Assembly (NCBI RefSeq): GCF_000384255.1
Contig: NZ_KB913035.1
Coordinates: 843,362-907,361, forward strand
Reading direction: 5' to 3'
DNA from: Methylotenera mobilis 13
GTDB taxonomy: Bacteria; Pseudomonadota; Gammaproteobacteria; Burkholderiales; Methylophilaceae
DNA length: 64,000 nt
Below the pieces are notes generated by a model that ran no database searches, was not told the DNA's origin, and saw only the letters and a list, made by a program, of their open reading frames with translations. Below, one piece after another: positions 44,407 to 54,469 of this stretch (positions are counted from its first letter, which is position 1; each line of letters begins with the position of its first letter). A program made the position numbers and the translations under genes.

Positions 44407-44742
44407 TCAACATTCAATGACTTTAATTTGCTCAGATAGCCTGATAAAACGCTCAACGGGTGTTACCCATACAATGCCATCCCCGACTTGTCCTGTATGG
44501 CCTACTTCTACAATAATCTGTAAGACGCCTTCGAGTAATTCATCCGGAACAATCATCTCAATATGAATTTTAGGGCTGTAATCAGTGAGTTCTTCTCTGA
44601 TCCCTTGTGCTGGTTTAGCCACATGGTGGCCACACCCCTCCACTTTACTAATCGTCATTCCCGGAAAAGCCTTAATATTGCGCAGGGCTGAACGAATTTT
44701 TGGCAAGCGATGCGGCTGTATAACCGCTTTAATTTCTTTCAT
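44407..44742 (-). CDS. Non-canonical PII-type protein of the metal-efflux operon
   Basis: A 111-residue PII-superfamily signalling protein with the ferredoxin-like fold (MKEIKAVIQPHRLPKIRSAL at the start, ending PVERFIRLSEQ). The T-loop lacks the canonical Tyr51 uridylylation site; it reads GCGHHVAKPAQGIREEL. GDGIVWVTPVERFIRL matches the PII C-terminal signature. This fits the PII-NG group, found beside CusA-type RND genes and not part of nitrogen control. ATG 44742 has AAGGAG upstream; the frame opens earlier inside cusA. It probably senses metal or nucleotide for the pump. It is 40 bases after cusA. Confidence 0.85.
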   Translation of the reverse strand: MKEIKAVIQPHRLPKIRSALRNIKAFPGMTISKVEGCGHHVAKPAQGIREELTDYSPKIHIEMIVPDELLEGVLQIIVEVGHTGQVGDGIVWVTPVERFIRLSEQIKVIEC

Positions 44743-44782
44743 AACAGAAACTCCTTTATCTTTTGCATGATTATCTTGTGCA

Positions 44783-47700
44783 TTATGCTTCGATTCTTGA
44801 TTCTTCAAACCTGCGGTATAGGGTTGGCACCACAACTAGTGTAAGCAATGTGGAGCTGATTAACCCGCCAATGACTACAATAGCCAAAGGACGTTGAATT
44901 TCTGAGCCAGGGCCTGTAGCAAATAGGAATGGCACCAGTGCCAACATGGCTACCGTAGCTGTCATCATGACTGGCCTAAACCTTTGTTTGCAGCCTTCCA
45001 CAATCGCTTCGATCTGACCTCTGCCTTCATCACGTAGTGAGCGTATGTAGGATACTAATACTACGCCATTGAGTACGGCAATACCCCATAAAGCAATGAA
45101 GCCAACGGATGCTGGTACAGAGAGGTACTCACCAGTAACCAGTAAAGCAAAGATTCCACCAATAGAAGCAAAAGGCAAAATCATGATAATCATCGTTGCA
45201 TATCTGACAGAGTTAAACAGTAAAAACAGCAAGAAGAAGATTGCCGCAATGGTCACCGGAACGATAATCATCAGATGGTTTAATGCACGCTCCATGTTCT
45301 GGAATTGCCCACCGTATTCGAGATAATAACCGTCAGGCAGCTTGAGCTGCTTATCTAGCGTTTGCTGTAATTCTGCAACAAACCCGCCCAGATCACGATC
45401 TCTTACGTTAATTGCCACTACAATACGGCGTTTGCCTAATTCGCGACTAATTTGTGCCGGACCGTCTTTAATTTCGATATTGGCTAAGTCTCGTAATGCG
45501 ACGCGTGAACCATTTGGAGAGGTGACCAATATATTGCCAATCGCCTCGGTGTTATCCCTAAAGCTTTCAGGAAAGCGAACAGCACCAGAGAATCTACGTT
45601 CACCTTCATAAATCTCGGTAGCAACTTTACCGCCAATTGCAGTTTCAATAATGTCGTGAATATCAGACGCATTGATGCCTTGGCGTGCAATTGCTTGCCG
45701 GTTGATTGTGATATTTAGGTATTGCTGTCCTGATACTTTTTCAACACGTAGATCGACAGCACCTGGCACTGTGCCAGCAATTTTGGCGATTTCATCAGCT
45801 TTATTCTTCAGTTTGGCCATATCGTCACCAAATATTTTTACGGCCACGTCTGATCTAACACCCGTCAATAATTCATCCACACGGTCTGAAATCGGCTGTG
45901 CCATGACAATTTGTACACCAGGTAGTCCTTCAGATAACACTTCAGTCATCTTGTCTGCGATATCATCCTGCGTCCAGCCTTCAGGCCATTCGTCTCTTGG
46001 CTTGAGGCTGACAATTGGTGTAGATTCGTTCTGAGCCTGAGGGTCAGCGGGGCTTTCCCCTCGTCCAATACCTGACATTGCAGATTTAACACCCGGTACT
46101 TTTTCCATAATCAGCCGCATTGCCTCATTCTCCATCTTGATAGACTCTTCAAGTGAGATATTAGGTACACGGTTAATACCCGGCACAATAGAGCCTTCTT
46201 TCATTTCAGGAATGAATGAGGTGCCAAGTAGCGGTACAACCATTAACGATACAACGAACACTGTTGTTGCCGTTGCAATGGTTTTTTTATCATTGGCTAG
46301 TGTCCAGTTAAGTAGCTTCAAGTAAGGGGTTTTAATCGATTGAATCAGCTTAGTGTCTTCACCAGATCCACCCTTAAGAATGTAAGAGCAAAGTACTGGT
46401 GACAAGGTTAGTGAGATGACGAGTGATACAAATAGAGCGATTGCAATCGTCAGTGCCAAAGGTGCAAACATTTTGCCTTCCATGCCCTCCAGTGTCATCA
46501 ACGGCAGGAATACTAAAATGATAATACCTACCCCAAACAATACTGGCGTGCCGACTTCAGTGGCGGCTTCCAGCACAACACGTACTTTGCTCTCACCTTG
46601 TCTGTGCCCTAAATGGTGGAATGCATTTTCAACTACCACCACAGAGCCATCGACCATCAGACCAATCGCTATCGCCAAGCCACCCAATGACATCAAGTTT
46701 GCCGAAATGCCGTAGTGATTCATCGCCATAAACGTAATCAGCGGTGTCAGGATGAGCGTTGCAACAACAATCACGCTAGAGCGCACATCTCCCAAAAACA
46801 GGAACAGAATAAAAACGACTAGCACGATGCCTTCTATCAGTACTTTAGTGACTGTAAACAGCGCTGCATCGACTAATTCGCTGCGGTCATAGTAAGGCGC
46901 AATCTGTAAGCCATTTGGTAACATGCCTTTATCATTGATTTCTTTTACACGCTCTTTAACTCGGCTTACCACCTCTTTGGCGTTGCCTGCTCGCATCATA
47001 ATGACAATGCCACCCACCGATTCGGTATAGCCATTTTTCATTACTGCACCAACGCGCACTTCATGCCCAAGCTTGACTTCTGCCACATCTCGCATAAAAA
47101 CTGGGACACCGCTCTGCTCTTTTAGAACGATATTACGGATGTCATCCAGATTTTCAATCAGACCGACACCCCGAATCAGATACTGCTCGGCAAATTGTGG
47201 TAAAACACCGCCGCCACTATTGGCATTGTTTTTAGCTAATGCAGTATAAATATCTTGGAGTTTTAGGCCATAGTGATTCATGCGATCTGGGTTGACCAGT
47301 GCCTGATATTGTTTAACATATCCACCTTGTGAGTTGATTTCTGCAACCCCGGGAATGCCACGCAATAGCGGCCTGACAACCCAGTCCTGAATAGCACGAC
47401 GCTCCGTTAACTCTTCAACAGAAAGCTCTTTTTCACCATCGCTAGGCTTATCCAACGTGTATTGGTAGATCTCACCCAGGCCTGTTGCTACAGGGCCAAG
47501 AATTGGAGTTACGCCCTGAGGCATTTTTTCCATCACCTCCATCAGCCTTTCCATGACCAGCTGGCGAGCAAAATAAACATCGGTGTTATCTGTAAAAACC
47601 AACGTAATTAAAGACAAGCCATTGCGATTAAGTGAGCGCATTTCTGTCAGGCCCGGTAAGCCAGTCATCGAAATTTCTAAAGGTACAGTGATAAAGCGCT

Positions 47701-47884
47701 CAACTTCTTCTGGTGACTTACCTGTTGCTTGTGTCGCAATCTGCACTTGTACATTAGTAACATCTGGAAATGCATCAACAGAGAGTCTTTGTAATGCGAA
47801 CACACCTGCAATCATTAGTGCGACTGCAAATACCATTACAATCAGTCGCTGCTTGAGCGCAGCACGAACTAGAGATTCAATCAT
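44783..47884 (-). CDS. Heavy-metal RND efflux pump (CusA/CzcA family)
   Basis: A 1033-residue inner-membrane transporter that drives metal ions across the envelope with protons. It opens MIESLVRAALKQRLIVMVFA and has twelve membrane helices with two large periplasmic loops. The HME signature AIAIGLMVDGSVVVVENAFHHLG has the functional Asp. TNVQVQIATQATGKSPEEVERFITVPLE and SPADPQAQNESTPIVSLKP are family motifs. Metal choice is not decided by the sequence. The operon is cusC, cusB, cusA, then PII, all on the minus strand; the gap to cusB is 3 bases. Confidence 0.93.
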   Translation of the reverse strand: MIESLVRAALKQRLIVMVFAVALMIAGVFALQRLSVDAFPDVTNVQVQIATQATGKSPEEVERFITVPLEISMTGLPGLTEMRSLNRNGLSLITLVFTDNTDVYFARQLVMERLMEVMEKMPQGVTPILGPVATGLGEIYQYTLDKPSDGEKELSVEELTERRAIQDWVVRPLLRGIPGVAEINSQGGYVKQYQALVNPDRMNHYGLKLQDIYTALAKNNANSGGGVLPQFAEQYLIRGVGLIENLDDIRNIVLKEQSGVPVFMRDVAEVKLGHEVRVGAVMKNGYTESVGGIVIMMRAGNAKEVVSRVKERVKEINDKGMLPNGLQIAPYYDRSELVDAALFTVTKVLIEGIVLVVFILFLFLGDVRSSVIVVATLILTPLITFMAMNHYGISANLMSLGGLAIAIGLMVDGSVVVVENAFHHLGHRQGESKVRVVLEAATEVGTPVLFGVGIIILVFLPLMTLEGMEGKMFAPLALTIAIALFVSLVISLTLSPVLCSYILKGGSGEDTKLIQSIKTPYLKLLNWTLANDKKTIATATTVFVVSLMVVPLLGTSFIPEMKEGSIVPGINRVPNISLEESIKMENEAMRLIMEKVPGVKSAMSGIGRGESPADPQAQNESTPIVSLKPRDEWPEGWTQDDIADKMTEVLSEGLPGVQIVMAQPISDRVDELLTGVRSDVAVKIFGDDMAKLKNKADEIAKIAGTVPGAVDLRVEKVSGQQYLNITINRQAIARQGINASDIHDIIETAIGGKVATEIYEGERRFSGAVRFPESFRDNTEAIGNILVTSPNGSRVALRDLANIEIKDGPAQISRELGKRRIVVAINVRDRDLGGFVAELQQTLDKQLKLPDGYYLEYGGQFQNMERALNHLMIIVPVTIAAIFFLLFLLFNSVRYATMIIMILPFASIGGIFALLVTGEYLSVPASVGFIALWGIAVLNGVVLVSYIRSLRDEGRGQIEAIVEGCKQRFRPVMMTATVAMLALVPFLFATGPGSEIQRPLAIVVIGGLISSTLLTLVVVPTLYRRFEESRIEA

Positions 47885-47887
47885 GCG

Positions 47888-49063
47888 TTACTCCAATTCT
47901 TTGCGTTTACGTTCATTGTTAACATGGAATGCGCCATCAGCAACCACGACTTCTTCCTTAGACACACCATTCACGATGGTCACCATTCCTTCATGTTCTG
48001 ATCCCAGTTCAACTTCACGTAAACGGAACTTGTTTGGTGCCAGTTGCACGTAAACATAGGTGGTATCGTTTTCTCTCACAACGCTTTGTAAAGGCAATGC
48101 CAACTTTTGTTCAGGATGGGATTGAATCAGCATTGATACCAGCATGTCTGGCTTAATTTCACGATTATCGTTTGTCAGATCAGATCGTACTGTCACAGTT
48201 CTGGTTTCAGGGTTAACCACATCACCTTCGTAAATAAGCTTGGCTTTATATTGTTTATTACCCAAAGCTGGAATCTCAACCACGACTTCTTCATCAACCT
48301 GAATCAAATCTATCTGCTGTTCAGGAACTTCAGCAACTACCCAAACATGAGAAAGATCCGCGATGATAAATAGCTCCTCCGCTGGCTGAACCACTTGCCC
48401 TAAGTTAACTTTGCGGTTAATGACCGTACCAGAAATGCGTGACACCACGTTGCTGTAAGAACGAATCTGTCCTGTTTGGGTTAGTTTTTCAACCGCGGAC
48501 TCGCTCATTCCCAATACCAATAACTGGTCACGTGCCGCATTGAGTTCAGCTTGTGCCGCACTCAGCTCTGCTTCTCTACGTTGTAGTTCTGCCGCGCCAA
48601 TCACGTCAGCTTCTTGCAGCAAGCGTGCACGCTCTACGGCCTTAGTTTGCAAGCCAATCTGCTGAGCAGCTTTGATATACACTAGTTGGTTTTGTGCTAA
48701 CTCTGTACTGTTAAGTGTTGCTAGCACTTGCCCGTTTTTAACATTTTGGCCAAGTGTGGCCTCAATATCTTTGATGCGGCCAGTCACTGACGCACCGATT
48801 CTCGCCATACGCTGTTCATCCACCTGTATTGTCCCGGGTACGCGTAAAGTCCCACGCATTTCGATATTGCCAACGGTATGTAACTGAATCTGCTTTGCTA
48901 ATTGCTCTGTAATTTCCACAATATTTGGATCAACTATCGTAGCTTCAGCTGGCGTTTCTTCTTTTTTTTCATTACATCCTGCTAATAAAAAGCTAGCTGT
49001 CAATAAACTAAGAAGTAGTTTTTTTGTTGGTAAAGGGTTTGAAAACATAGATGTAGCAGTCAT
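47888..49063 (-). CDS. RND periplasmic adaptor (CusB/CzcB family)
   Basis: A 391-residue membrane-fusion protein linking the pump to the outer-membrane channel. It has a lipobox SFLLAGC in the N-terminal signal, then a barrel-sandwich domain (GTLRVPGTIQVDEQR, ATLGQNVKNGQVLATLNSTELAQNQL), a helical hairpin and beta-barrel (VVQPAEELFIIADLSHVWVVAEVPEQ). It shares a base with the upstream gene, so translation is coupled. Confidence 0.92.
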   Translation of the reverse strand: MTATSMFSNPLPTKKLLLSLLTASFLLAGCNEKKEETPAEATIVDPNIVEITEQLAKQIQLHTVGNIEMRGTLRVPGTIQVDEQRMARIGASVTGRIKDIEATLGQNVKNGQVLATLNSTELAQNQLVYIKAAQQIGLQTKAVERARLLQEADVIGAAELQRREAELSAAQAELNAARDQLLVLGMSESAVEKLTQTGQIRSYSNVVSRISGTVINRKVNLGQVVQPAEELFIIADLSHVWVVAEVPEQQIDLIQVDEEVVVEIPALGNKQYKAKLIYEGDVVNPETRTVTVRSDLTNDNREIKPDMLVSMLIQSHPEQKLALPLQSVVRENDTTYVYVQLAPNKFRLREVELGSEHEGMVTIVNGVSKEEVVVADGAFHVNNERKRKELE

Positions 49064-50349
49064 TAGGATTTAACCTCCAAAAGTTCGTGGCCAAGCAAAC
49101 GTTCAATTTCTAGCATGGTATTAATATATTCATAACGGGCAGATAAGTAGTCTTTTCTCACAACACGTTTGGTACGCTGTGCATCAAGGTAATCAAGTAT
49201 CCCGCGCTCACCAAAACGGTAAGCAGCTTCAGCCACCTTCAGTACTGACTCAGCCTGAGATAGCAGACCTTGCTCAAATGCGGTGACTTGTTGCTGTGCA
49301 ATTAAATAGCGCTGATAAGCTGACTCAATATCACGTTTAATCGCTAACTCACGCTCATTTAAAACCGCATTGACTTCCCTGACCTCAGCTGCTGCCTGTG
49401 CAATAGGGCCACTACGCTGGTCCCAAACCGGCAGTGGTATTAGAATGCCCAGTCTCAATTGGCGTAAATCAGGGTCTTGTTCAATGCCTGCCCTAACTGT
49501 TAATCCAGGGTTACGTAATTGCTCCTGCAATCTCAGGTTTGCCTCAGAAGTTTTGATAGCGGCACGGATCTGCCTCAACTGCACAGCGTCATTGATTAAG
49601 TCACGAATCTCGTCAATGCTCGGCAAACTTGAGCTTAAGGGTAACCCACCACTGAGGTGATAGTCCTCTGGGACTGCTGCGCCAATTAAACCGCGAAGAT
49701 AAGCTTTTGCTTCAACAACTCTTACTCTTGCAGACTGAAAGTCTCGCTCAGCCGCCAGTGCTTCAGTATCTGCTTTGATGAGTTCATATTTTGGAGATTC
49801 ACCCACGTCGACACGTAATTTGACCCGCTCTCGAATATCTTTTAGTAAGTTACGATCAGCCTCAGCAATTTCTAATACTGCCTGACGTTGCAGTACATCA
49901 TAAAACGAACTCTTTACACGTGTACGCACATCCATTTTTGTAAGCTCAATGCCAAGCGTGGCTACTTCAACGTTCTTCTCTGCCACCTCTCTTTTAGCAT
50001 TACGCACACTTGGAAAGTCTAAAGGCTGTGATATCGCTACGCCCCAGTTACGTTTATTACCTTGACCGCCTGGCGTTATGTAATTTGAAGGGCCAGCGCC
50101 AATTTCAAATTGTGGGTTAGCATAGGTGCTTGCTGTGATAACCGATGCAGTAGCGGCGTCTTCACGAGCCTTTGAAATGTTGATGGATGGATTTTGTTCT
50201 GTAGCAATTCTTACAATCTGTTCCAAAGTGAAACTTTGTGCTGAATATGCTGTGTGGCTAAACATTAAGCCAGACAATAAAAAAATAACGGAATTTAAGT
50301 ATCCCATTTTTGAGCTTTTTAATCGCTCACTTGCACTAAAACTATGCAT
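49063..50349 (-). CDS. TolC-family outer-membrane channel (CusC/CzcC)
   Basis: A 428-residue outer-membrane efflux protein and first gene of the operon. A signal peptide precedes AQSFTLEQIVRIATEQNPSINISKAREDAA, and the two OEP repeats follow, with VSQPL-like GVAISQPLDFPSVRNAKREVA and AYRFGERGILDYLDAQRT near the end. The start may be the Met at residue 15 (MGYLNSV), which gives a more normal signal peptide. Its upstream region is 188 bases. Confidence 0.9.
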   Translation of the reverse strand: MHSFSASERLKSSKMGYLNSVIFLLSGLMFSHTAYSAQSFTLEQIVRIATEQNPSINISKAREDAATASVITASTYANPQFEIGAGPSNYITPGGQGNKRNWGVAISQPLDFPSVRNAKREVAEKNVEVATLGIELTKMDVRTRVKSSFYDVLQRQAVLEIAEADRNLLKDIRERVKLRVDVGESPKYELIKADTEALAAERDFQSARVRVVEAKAYLRGLIGAAVPEDYHLSGGLPLSSSLPSIDEIRDLINDAVQLRQIRAAIKTSEANLRLQEQLRNPGLTVRAGIEQDPDLRQLRLGILIPLPVWDQRSGPIAQAAAEVREVNAVLNERELAIKRDIESAYQRYLIAQQQVTAFEQGLLSQAESVLKVAEAAYRFGERGILDYLDAQRTKRVVRKDYLSARYEYINTMLEIERLLGHELLEVKS

Positions 50350-50537
50350 AAACAGTTTTCCTGAATGAAAATTGGTAACCAGTTAATCGTGATTAACTGA
50401 ATTACAAAAATTATTAAGATTGATTTTGCGCTGTACAACACACATGCCTGTCGAATAGGCATCGTGCTGATAAGCAACGGCAGAGTATGACTATGCCTGC
50501 AAGCCTAATGGTTAAGCTTGCAAGAATTAAGCCATCT

Positions 50538-50837
50538 TTAGATGAAGTGCACGGGAGGTCTTATGTGAACCAACTGGGTTGGCTCTTGATAGCTTGCGCT
50601 ATCGAAGTGGTAAACAGAACTTTTTTTCAGAATTTGATGATAGATAACCCTGGAAATAGCGATGTCATCAATAGAGTCACGGCTATTATCTTTATCAAGT
50701 TGCACGACTGTTGCAAAGTCCTTGCTCTGTGTATCAAAGTGATTAACAGCCAAATGCTGATTTAAAACAGATACCAAAACTGCTATTAATCCTATGATGA
50801 GTAGCAGTTTTTTGAAAATTGTTTGAATCTTTTGCAT
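50538..50837 (-). CDS. Small membrane-anchored hypothetical protein before the metal operon
   Basis: A 99-residue frame with one N-terminal hydrophobic segment (LLLIIGLIAVLVSVL) and a soluble tail ending LVHIRPPVHFI. Position resembles that of the small periplasmic CzcI-type proteins before CzcCBA-type operons, but no conserved Cys or His cluster is seen. The ribosome site is weak, so it is a tentative gene. Confidence 0.4.
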   Translation of the reverse strand: MQKIQTIFKKLLLIIGLIAVLVSVLNQHLAVNHFDTQSKDFATVVQLDKDNSRDSIDDIAISRVIYHQILKKSSVYHFDSASYQEPTQLVHIRPPVHFI

Positions 50838-51212
50838 TTGTGATTAATTTGATTTTTATCAGAAAGGTACTTTTGCACGCCTAAAGCGATCAGAAGTCAT
50901 ATTAAAAGCTACAACTATTGTAATGAGCCTGTATTTATTTAATAAAGATAGGTACTTCGCAGCGATTTTATTGGTTAGCTAGTAAGGTCAACAAAGGATT
51001 ATATTACATTATTGCTAATTTCTTAAAACGACCAAGGGATATCATTTCAAGATGCCGTTCGAAAATTGATGCCTAGTCATTGAACTACCGCAGTATCACC
51101 ATCAAGTTATTTTTAAGGCGGCCTCGCAGAATTTAGCGTCGCTATTGCTTGCTTGAGGGCGCAAGGCTATTTCAGTAGTTAGCTAGTATTTATTTCTAAT
51201 GTTAAACTTTAT
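50838..51212. other. Intergenic region before the guanidine riboswitch
   Basis: No gene or clear signal was found. The promoter for the riboswitch transcript should lie in its right part. Confidence 0.4.
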
Positions 51213-51257
51213 CGGTGAGGACGACCTTGCTGTGATGACCATGAGTGGGACGACCCA
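51213..51257 (+). promoter_or_regulatory. Guanidine-II (mini-ykkC) riboswitch
   Basis: Two hairpins, each with an ACGA loop. P1 runs 51213-51232 (stem ending GAGG-ACGA-CCTT) and P2 runs 51246-51257 (TGGG-ACGA-CCCA). The spacer is 13 bases. This double ACGR loop is the hallmark of mini-ykkC, which binds free guanidine. It ends 11 bases before GAGG (51268-51271), the ribosome site of the exporter at 51279, so it acts on translation or RNA stability. Confidence 0.92.
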
Positions 51258-51278
51258 GTATTTTTGTGAGGTATTGAA

Positions 51279-51596
51279 ATGAGTTGGACTATTCTGATAG
51301 TGGCAGGGTTGTTAGAAGTAGTATGGGCTATCGGCCTAAAGTATACCGATGGATTCACAAGGCTTTGGCCAACCGTTGTGACTTTATTGGCAATGGTGTT
51401 GAGCGTTTGGTTACTTGGAATTGCAATGAAAACATTACCTGTGGGTACCGCCTATGCTGTCTGGGTTGGGATTGGCGCAATCGGCACTGCGATATTAGGA
51501 ATCTTCCTGTTTTCAGAATCTGCCAGTATCGGTAGGTTGCTTAGCTTGTTACTGATTTTTGCTGGTATTGTTGGATTGAAATTATTTACGTCATAA
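51279..51596 (+). CDS. gdx: Guanidinium exporter Gdx (SugE, SMR family)
   Basis: A four-helix small multidrug-resistance protein of 105 residues that works as an antiparallel dimer, exchanging guanidinium for protons. The catalytic Glu is in [23 protein letters not shown], and the Gdx motif [21 protein letters not shown] is intact. The upstream guanidine-II riboswitch supports guanidinium as the substrate rather than quaternary ammonium compounds. Confidence 0.95.
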   Translation: MSWTILIVAGLLEVVWAIGLKYTDGFTRLWPTVVTLLAMVLSVWLLGIAMKTLPVGTAYAVWVGIGAIGTAILGIFLFSESASIGRLLSLLLIFAGIVGLKLFTS

Positions 51597-51801
51597 TCGG
51601 TTTAGAGAATCACCCAGTTAACGCTAAAGTTTCTGATGCGTAATGTATTTCTAGCAATAAAGTATCAGATGATGATGTTATGTTTAGCCATTGTGAACAA
51701 ACACTCTTAACGCCCTTGTTGATGGCGCCTCTATTTTTAAGCTAATAGGTAAATGAGATATATCTTAAAAATGAGCTTTGAATTTGATTAGGGAAAAACT
51801 G

Positions 51802-52557
51802 ATGATATTACCTAAAATACTAATCTTTATATGCGCTTTGGTTTTATCGATGAGCGCATATGCGGAGAAAATCAACATCGCTGCAGCGGCTGATCTTAAA
51901 TTTGCCATGGATGAAATTGTGGCGAAATTTCGAGAGGTAAACGCTAAAGATGATGTTGATGTGATTTATGGTTCTTCTGGCAAGTTTTATACGCAGATTC
52001 AACAGGGAGCACCTTACGACCTATACTTTTCTGCGGACATTGCTTTTCCTCGCGAATTAGCGAAAAGTGGGTTCAGTTTTTCTGAGGTGATTCCATACGC
52101 TTTTGGGCGCATTGTGCTTTGGAGCGCCACAATGGAAGCCAATAAAATGTCGTTAGATAGCCTGACAAGCTCTAAAATTAGCCACATTGCGATTGCTAAT
52201 CCCAAGCATGCACCTTACGGTAAGCGTGCTGAAGAAGCACTACGTGCCAGTCGCTTATGGGAGAGGGTTGAACCTAAATTGGTCTATGGGGAAAATATTG
52301 CCCACACTGCGCAGTTTGTGCAAACGGGCAACGCCCAAGTGGGGATCATCGCTTTATCTTTAGCGTTGAATCCAGCGCTTGCAAATAAGGGTGGGTATTG
52401 GCTAATTCCAGATACGTTGCATGCGCCACTGGAGCAAGCTTTTATCATCACCAAACGCGCACAAGGAAATGACCTCGCTAAAAAATTTGCTGATTACATG
52501 CGCAGTAGTGCAACGCGTACCATCATGACAAAATATGGCTTTGTACTGCCTAACTAA
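51802..52557 (+). CDS. modA: Molybdate-binding periplasmic protein ModA
   Basis: Binds molybdate or tungstate for the ABC importer. It is 251 residues from ATG 51802 (AGGGA upstream; a TTG frame at 51778 is less likely). A signal peptide ends about SAYA. Motifs include KINIAAAADLKFAMDEI and VIYGSSGKFYTQIQQGAPYDLYFSAD, with the oxyanion-binding Ser residues. It heads the modABC operon, next to molybdoenzyme genes. Confidence 0.95.
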   Translation: MILPKILIFICALVLSMSAYAEKINIAAAADLKFAMDEIVAKFREVNAKDDVDVIYGSSGKFYTQIQQGAPYDLYFSADIAFPRELAKSGFSFSEVIPYAFGRIVLWSATMEANKMSLDSLTSSKISHIAIANPKHAPYGKRAEEALRASRLWERVEPKLVYGENIAHTAQFVQTGNAQVGIIALSLALNPALANKGGYWLIPDTLHAPLEQAFIITKRAQGNDLAKKFADYMRSSATRTIMTKYGFVLPN

Positions 52558-52579
52558 ATTACTGGTCAATCAATAGAAC

Positions 52580-53263
52580 ATGATGCATCTAACACCTAGT
52601 GATATACAAGCCATATGGCTAACCATCAAGTTAGCAGGGGTTGTTACGCTGATTTTATTGTTAATCGGTACCCCTATCGCTTGGTGGTTAGCTCGCACTA
52701 AAGTGTGGTGGAAGCGACCAATCGGCGCCGTTATCGCATTGCCCTTGGTGTTGCCGCCCTCTGTGTTAGGTTTTTATTTATTACTCGCAATGGGCCCCAA
52801 TGGACCAGTAGGGCAATTTACCCAAGCGCTGGGTATTGGGCATTTACCATTCACTTTTTGGGGCTTAGTGATTGCTTCTATTTTTTACTCCCTGCCTTTT
52901 ATGGTTCAGCCACTGCAAAATGCTTTTGAGGCGATAGGTGAGCGCCCATTGGAAGTTGCCGCAACATTGCGCGCCTCACCGCTTGATGCATTTTTTACAG
53001 TAGCTGTACCCTTAGCACTACCGGGATTTATCACGGCCTCTATTTTGACTTTTGCGCACACCGTTGGTGAGTTTGGTGTGGTGCTGATGATAGGGGGCAA
53101 TATTCCTGGTGAGACCCGCGTGGCCTCGGTGCAAATATATGACCATGTGGAAGCTTTGGAGTATATGCAGGCGCATAGCCTTTCAGCAGTAATGTTGATA
53201 TTTTCTTTTGCGGTATTGCTGTGCGTATACACATGGCGGCCAAGCGTAAAGAGAGTCGGGTAG
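52580..53263 (+). CDS. modB: Molybdate ABC transporter permease ModB
   Basis: A 227-residue inner-membrane subunit with about five helices. The EAA-type loop is in [29 protein letters not shown] and the end of the pore region is [22 protein letters not shown], both typical of ModB. It is 22 bases after modA and 1 base before modC. Confidence 0.95.
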   Translation: MMHLTPSDIQAIWLTIKLAGVVTLILLLIGTPIAWWLARTKVWWKRPIGAVIALPLVLPPSVLGFYLLLAMGPNGPVGQFTQALGIGHLPFTFWGLVIASIFYSLPFMVQPLQNAFEAIGERPLEVAATLRASPLDAFFTVAVPLALPGFITASILTFAHTVGEFGVVLMIGGNIPGETRVASVQIYDHVEALEYMQAHSLSAVMLIFSFAVLLCVYTWRPSVKRVG

Positions 53264-53264
53264 T

Positions 53265-54335
53265 ATGCAGGGCATTGAAGCACGCTTTAAGCTAGACTGG
53301 CCGACATTCAATCTCAATGTCGATTTGCATTTACCTGCGCGCAGTGTCATTGCTTTATTCGGCGATTCTGGGTCTGGTAAAACTACATTGTTACGCTGTA
53401 TTGCTGGATTGGAAAAAGCGCCCGAAGGACGCCTGATTGTGAATGGCGAAATTTGGCAAGATGAGCGGCATTGGCTGCCTACTCACAAGCGTGGCTTAGG
53501 TTATGTGTTTCAAGAGGCTAGTTTATTTACTCACCTTACCGTCATGGGCAATCTTTTATACGGCAAACGACGCATACCAGATGACCAAAAAGTGAGCTTA
53601 GATCAAGCCATTGAGCTGTTAGGTATTTCACATTTACTTGATCGAAAACCAGATCGACTTTCTGGTGGCGAGCGTAGCCGCGTGAGTATTGCGCGGGCGC
53701 TTGCGGCTAATCCTAGTATCCTGTTGATGGATGAGCCGTTAGCCGCACTAGACTTGAAGCGTAAACAGGAAATTATTCCTTATCTGGAGCGCTTGCATGA
53801 AGCGCTAAAAATACCTGTCATCTATGTTAGCCATTCCGCTGATGAGGTGGCTCGGCTAGCTGATTATCTTGTTGTGATGGAAAAAGGCCATGCGCTGGCT
53901 AGTGGTTCCTTGGCTGACACGCTGACGCGACTCGATCTGCCCATTCATTTAGGTCAAGATGCTGGTGTAGTGTTGAATGCAACAGTGGTAGAGCTCGATC
54001 AGTCGTGGCATCTAGCACGCATAGCCTTTGATGGGGGTAGCCTTTGGACGCATGATCAGGCATTCTCAATTGGTAAGCGGGTGAGAGTGCAGGTGTTGGC
54101 AAGAGACGTGAGTTTAGCCACAGAAATACCAAGCCAAAGTAGTATTCAAAATGTGCTCCAAGGCTTCGTCGATGCAATTGCTGACGACAATCACCCCAGC
54201 CTTGCGCTAGTGAGAGTGAAGGTTGGGAATGTGATGTTGCTGTCTCGTTTGACCAAGCGTGCTGTTTCGTCATTGGGAGTTGCTACTGGTCAGTCCGTAT
54301 GGTTGCAAATTAAGTCAGTTGCGCTGATGGAATAG
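53265..54335 (+). CDS. modC: Molybdate ABC transporter ATPase ModC
   Basis: A 356-residue ATPase with Walker A FGDSGSGKTTLLRCIAG, signature RLSGGERSRVSIARAL and Walker B ILLMDEPLAALD. The C-terminal third is a TOBE domain that binds molybdate and can inhibit transport. It starts one base after the modB stop. It completes modABC. Confidence 0.95.
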   Translation: MQGIEARFKLDWPTFNLNVDLHLPARSVIALFGDSGSGKTTLLRCIAGLEKAPEGRLIVNGEIWQDERHWLPTHKRGLGYVFQEASLFTHLTVMGNLLYGKRRIPDDQKVSLDQAIELLGISHLLDRKPDRLSGGERSRVSIARALAANPSILLMDEPLAALDLKRKQEIIPYLERLHEALKIPVIYVSHSADEVARLADYLVVMEKGHALASGSLADTLTRLDLPIHLGQDAGVVLNATVVELDQSWHLARIAFDGGSLWTHDQAFSIGKRVRVQVLARDVSLATEIPSQSSIQNVLQGFVDAIADDNHPSLALVRVKVGNVMLLSRLTKRAVSSLGVATGQSVWLQIKSVALME

Positions 54336-54469
54336 TTGGTGCTAATCATCAGTTTCAATACAAAGATTGGGATAAGCGTAACTTTATATCGGCAGCATCA
54401 TCGTGGTGCCCCAATATACAAAACGACTATTCATTCAAAACCTCAGTTAGTTTTAGTGCCTCAGGGTAT

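Noticed and set aside
50487-50765. Plus-strand gene opposite the small membrane protein
   Set aside because: It lies mostly over the minus-strand frame 50538-50837 and has no ribosome site or domain.
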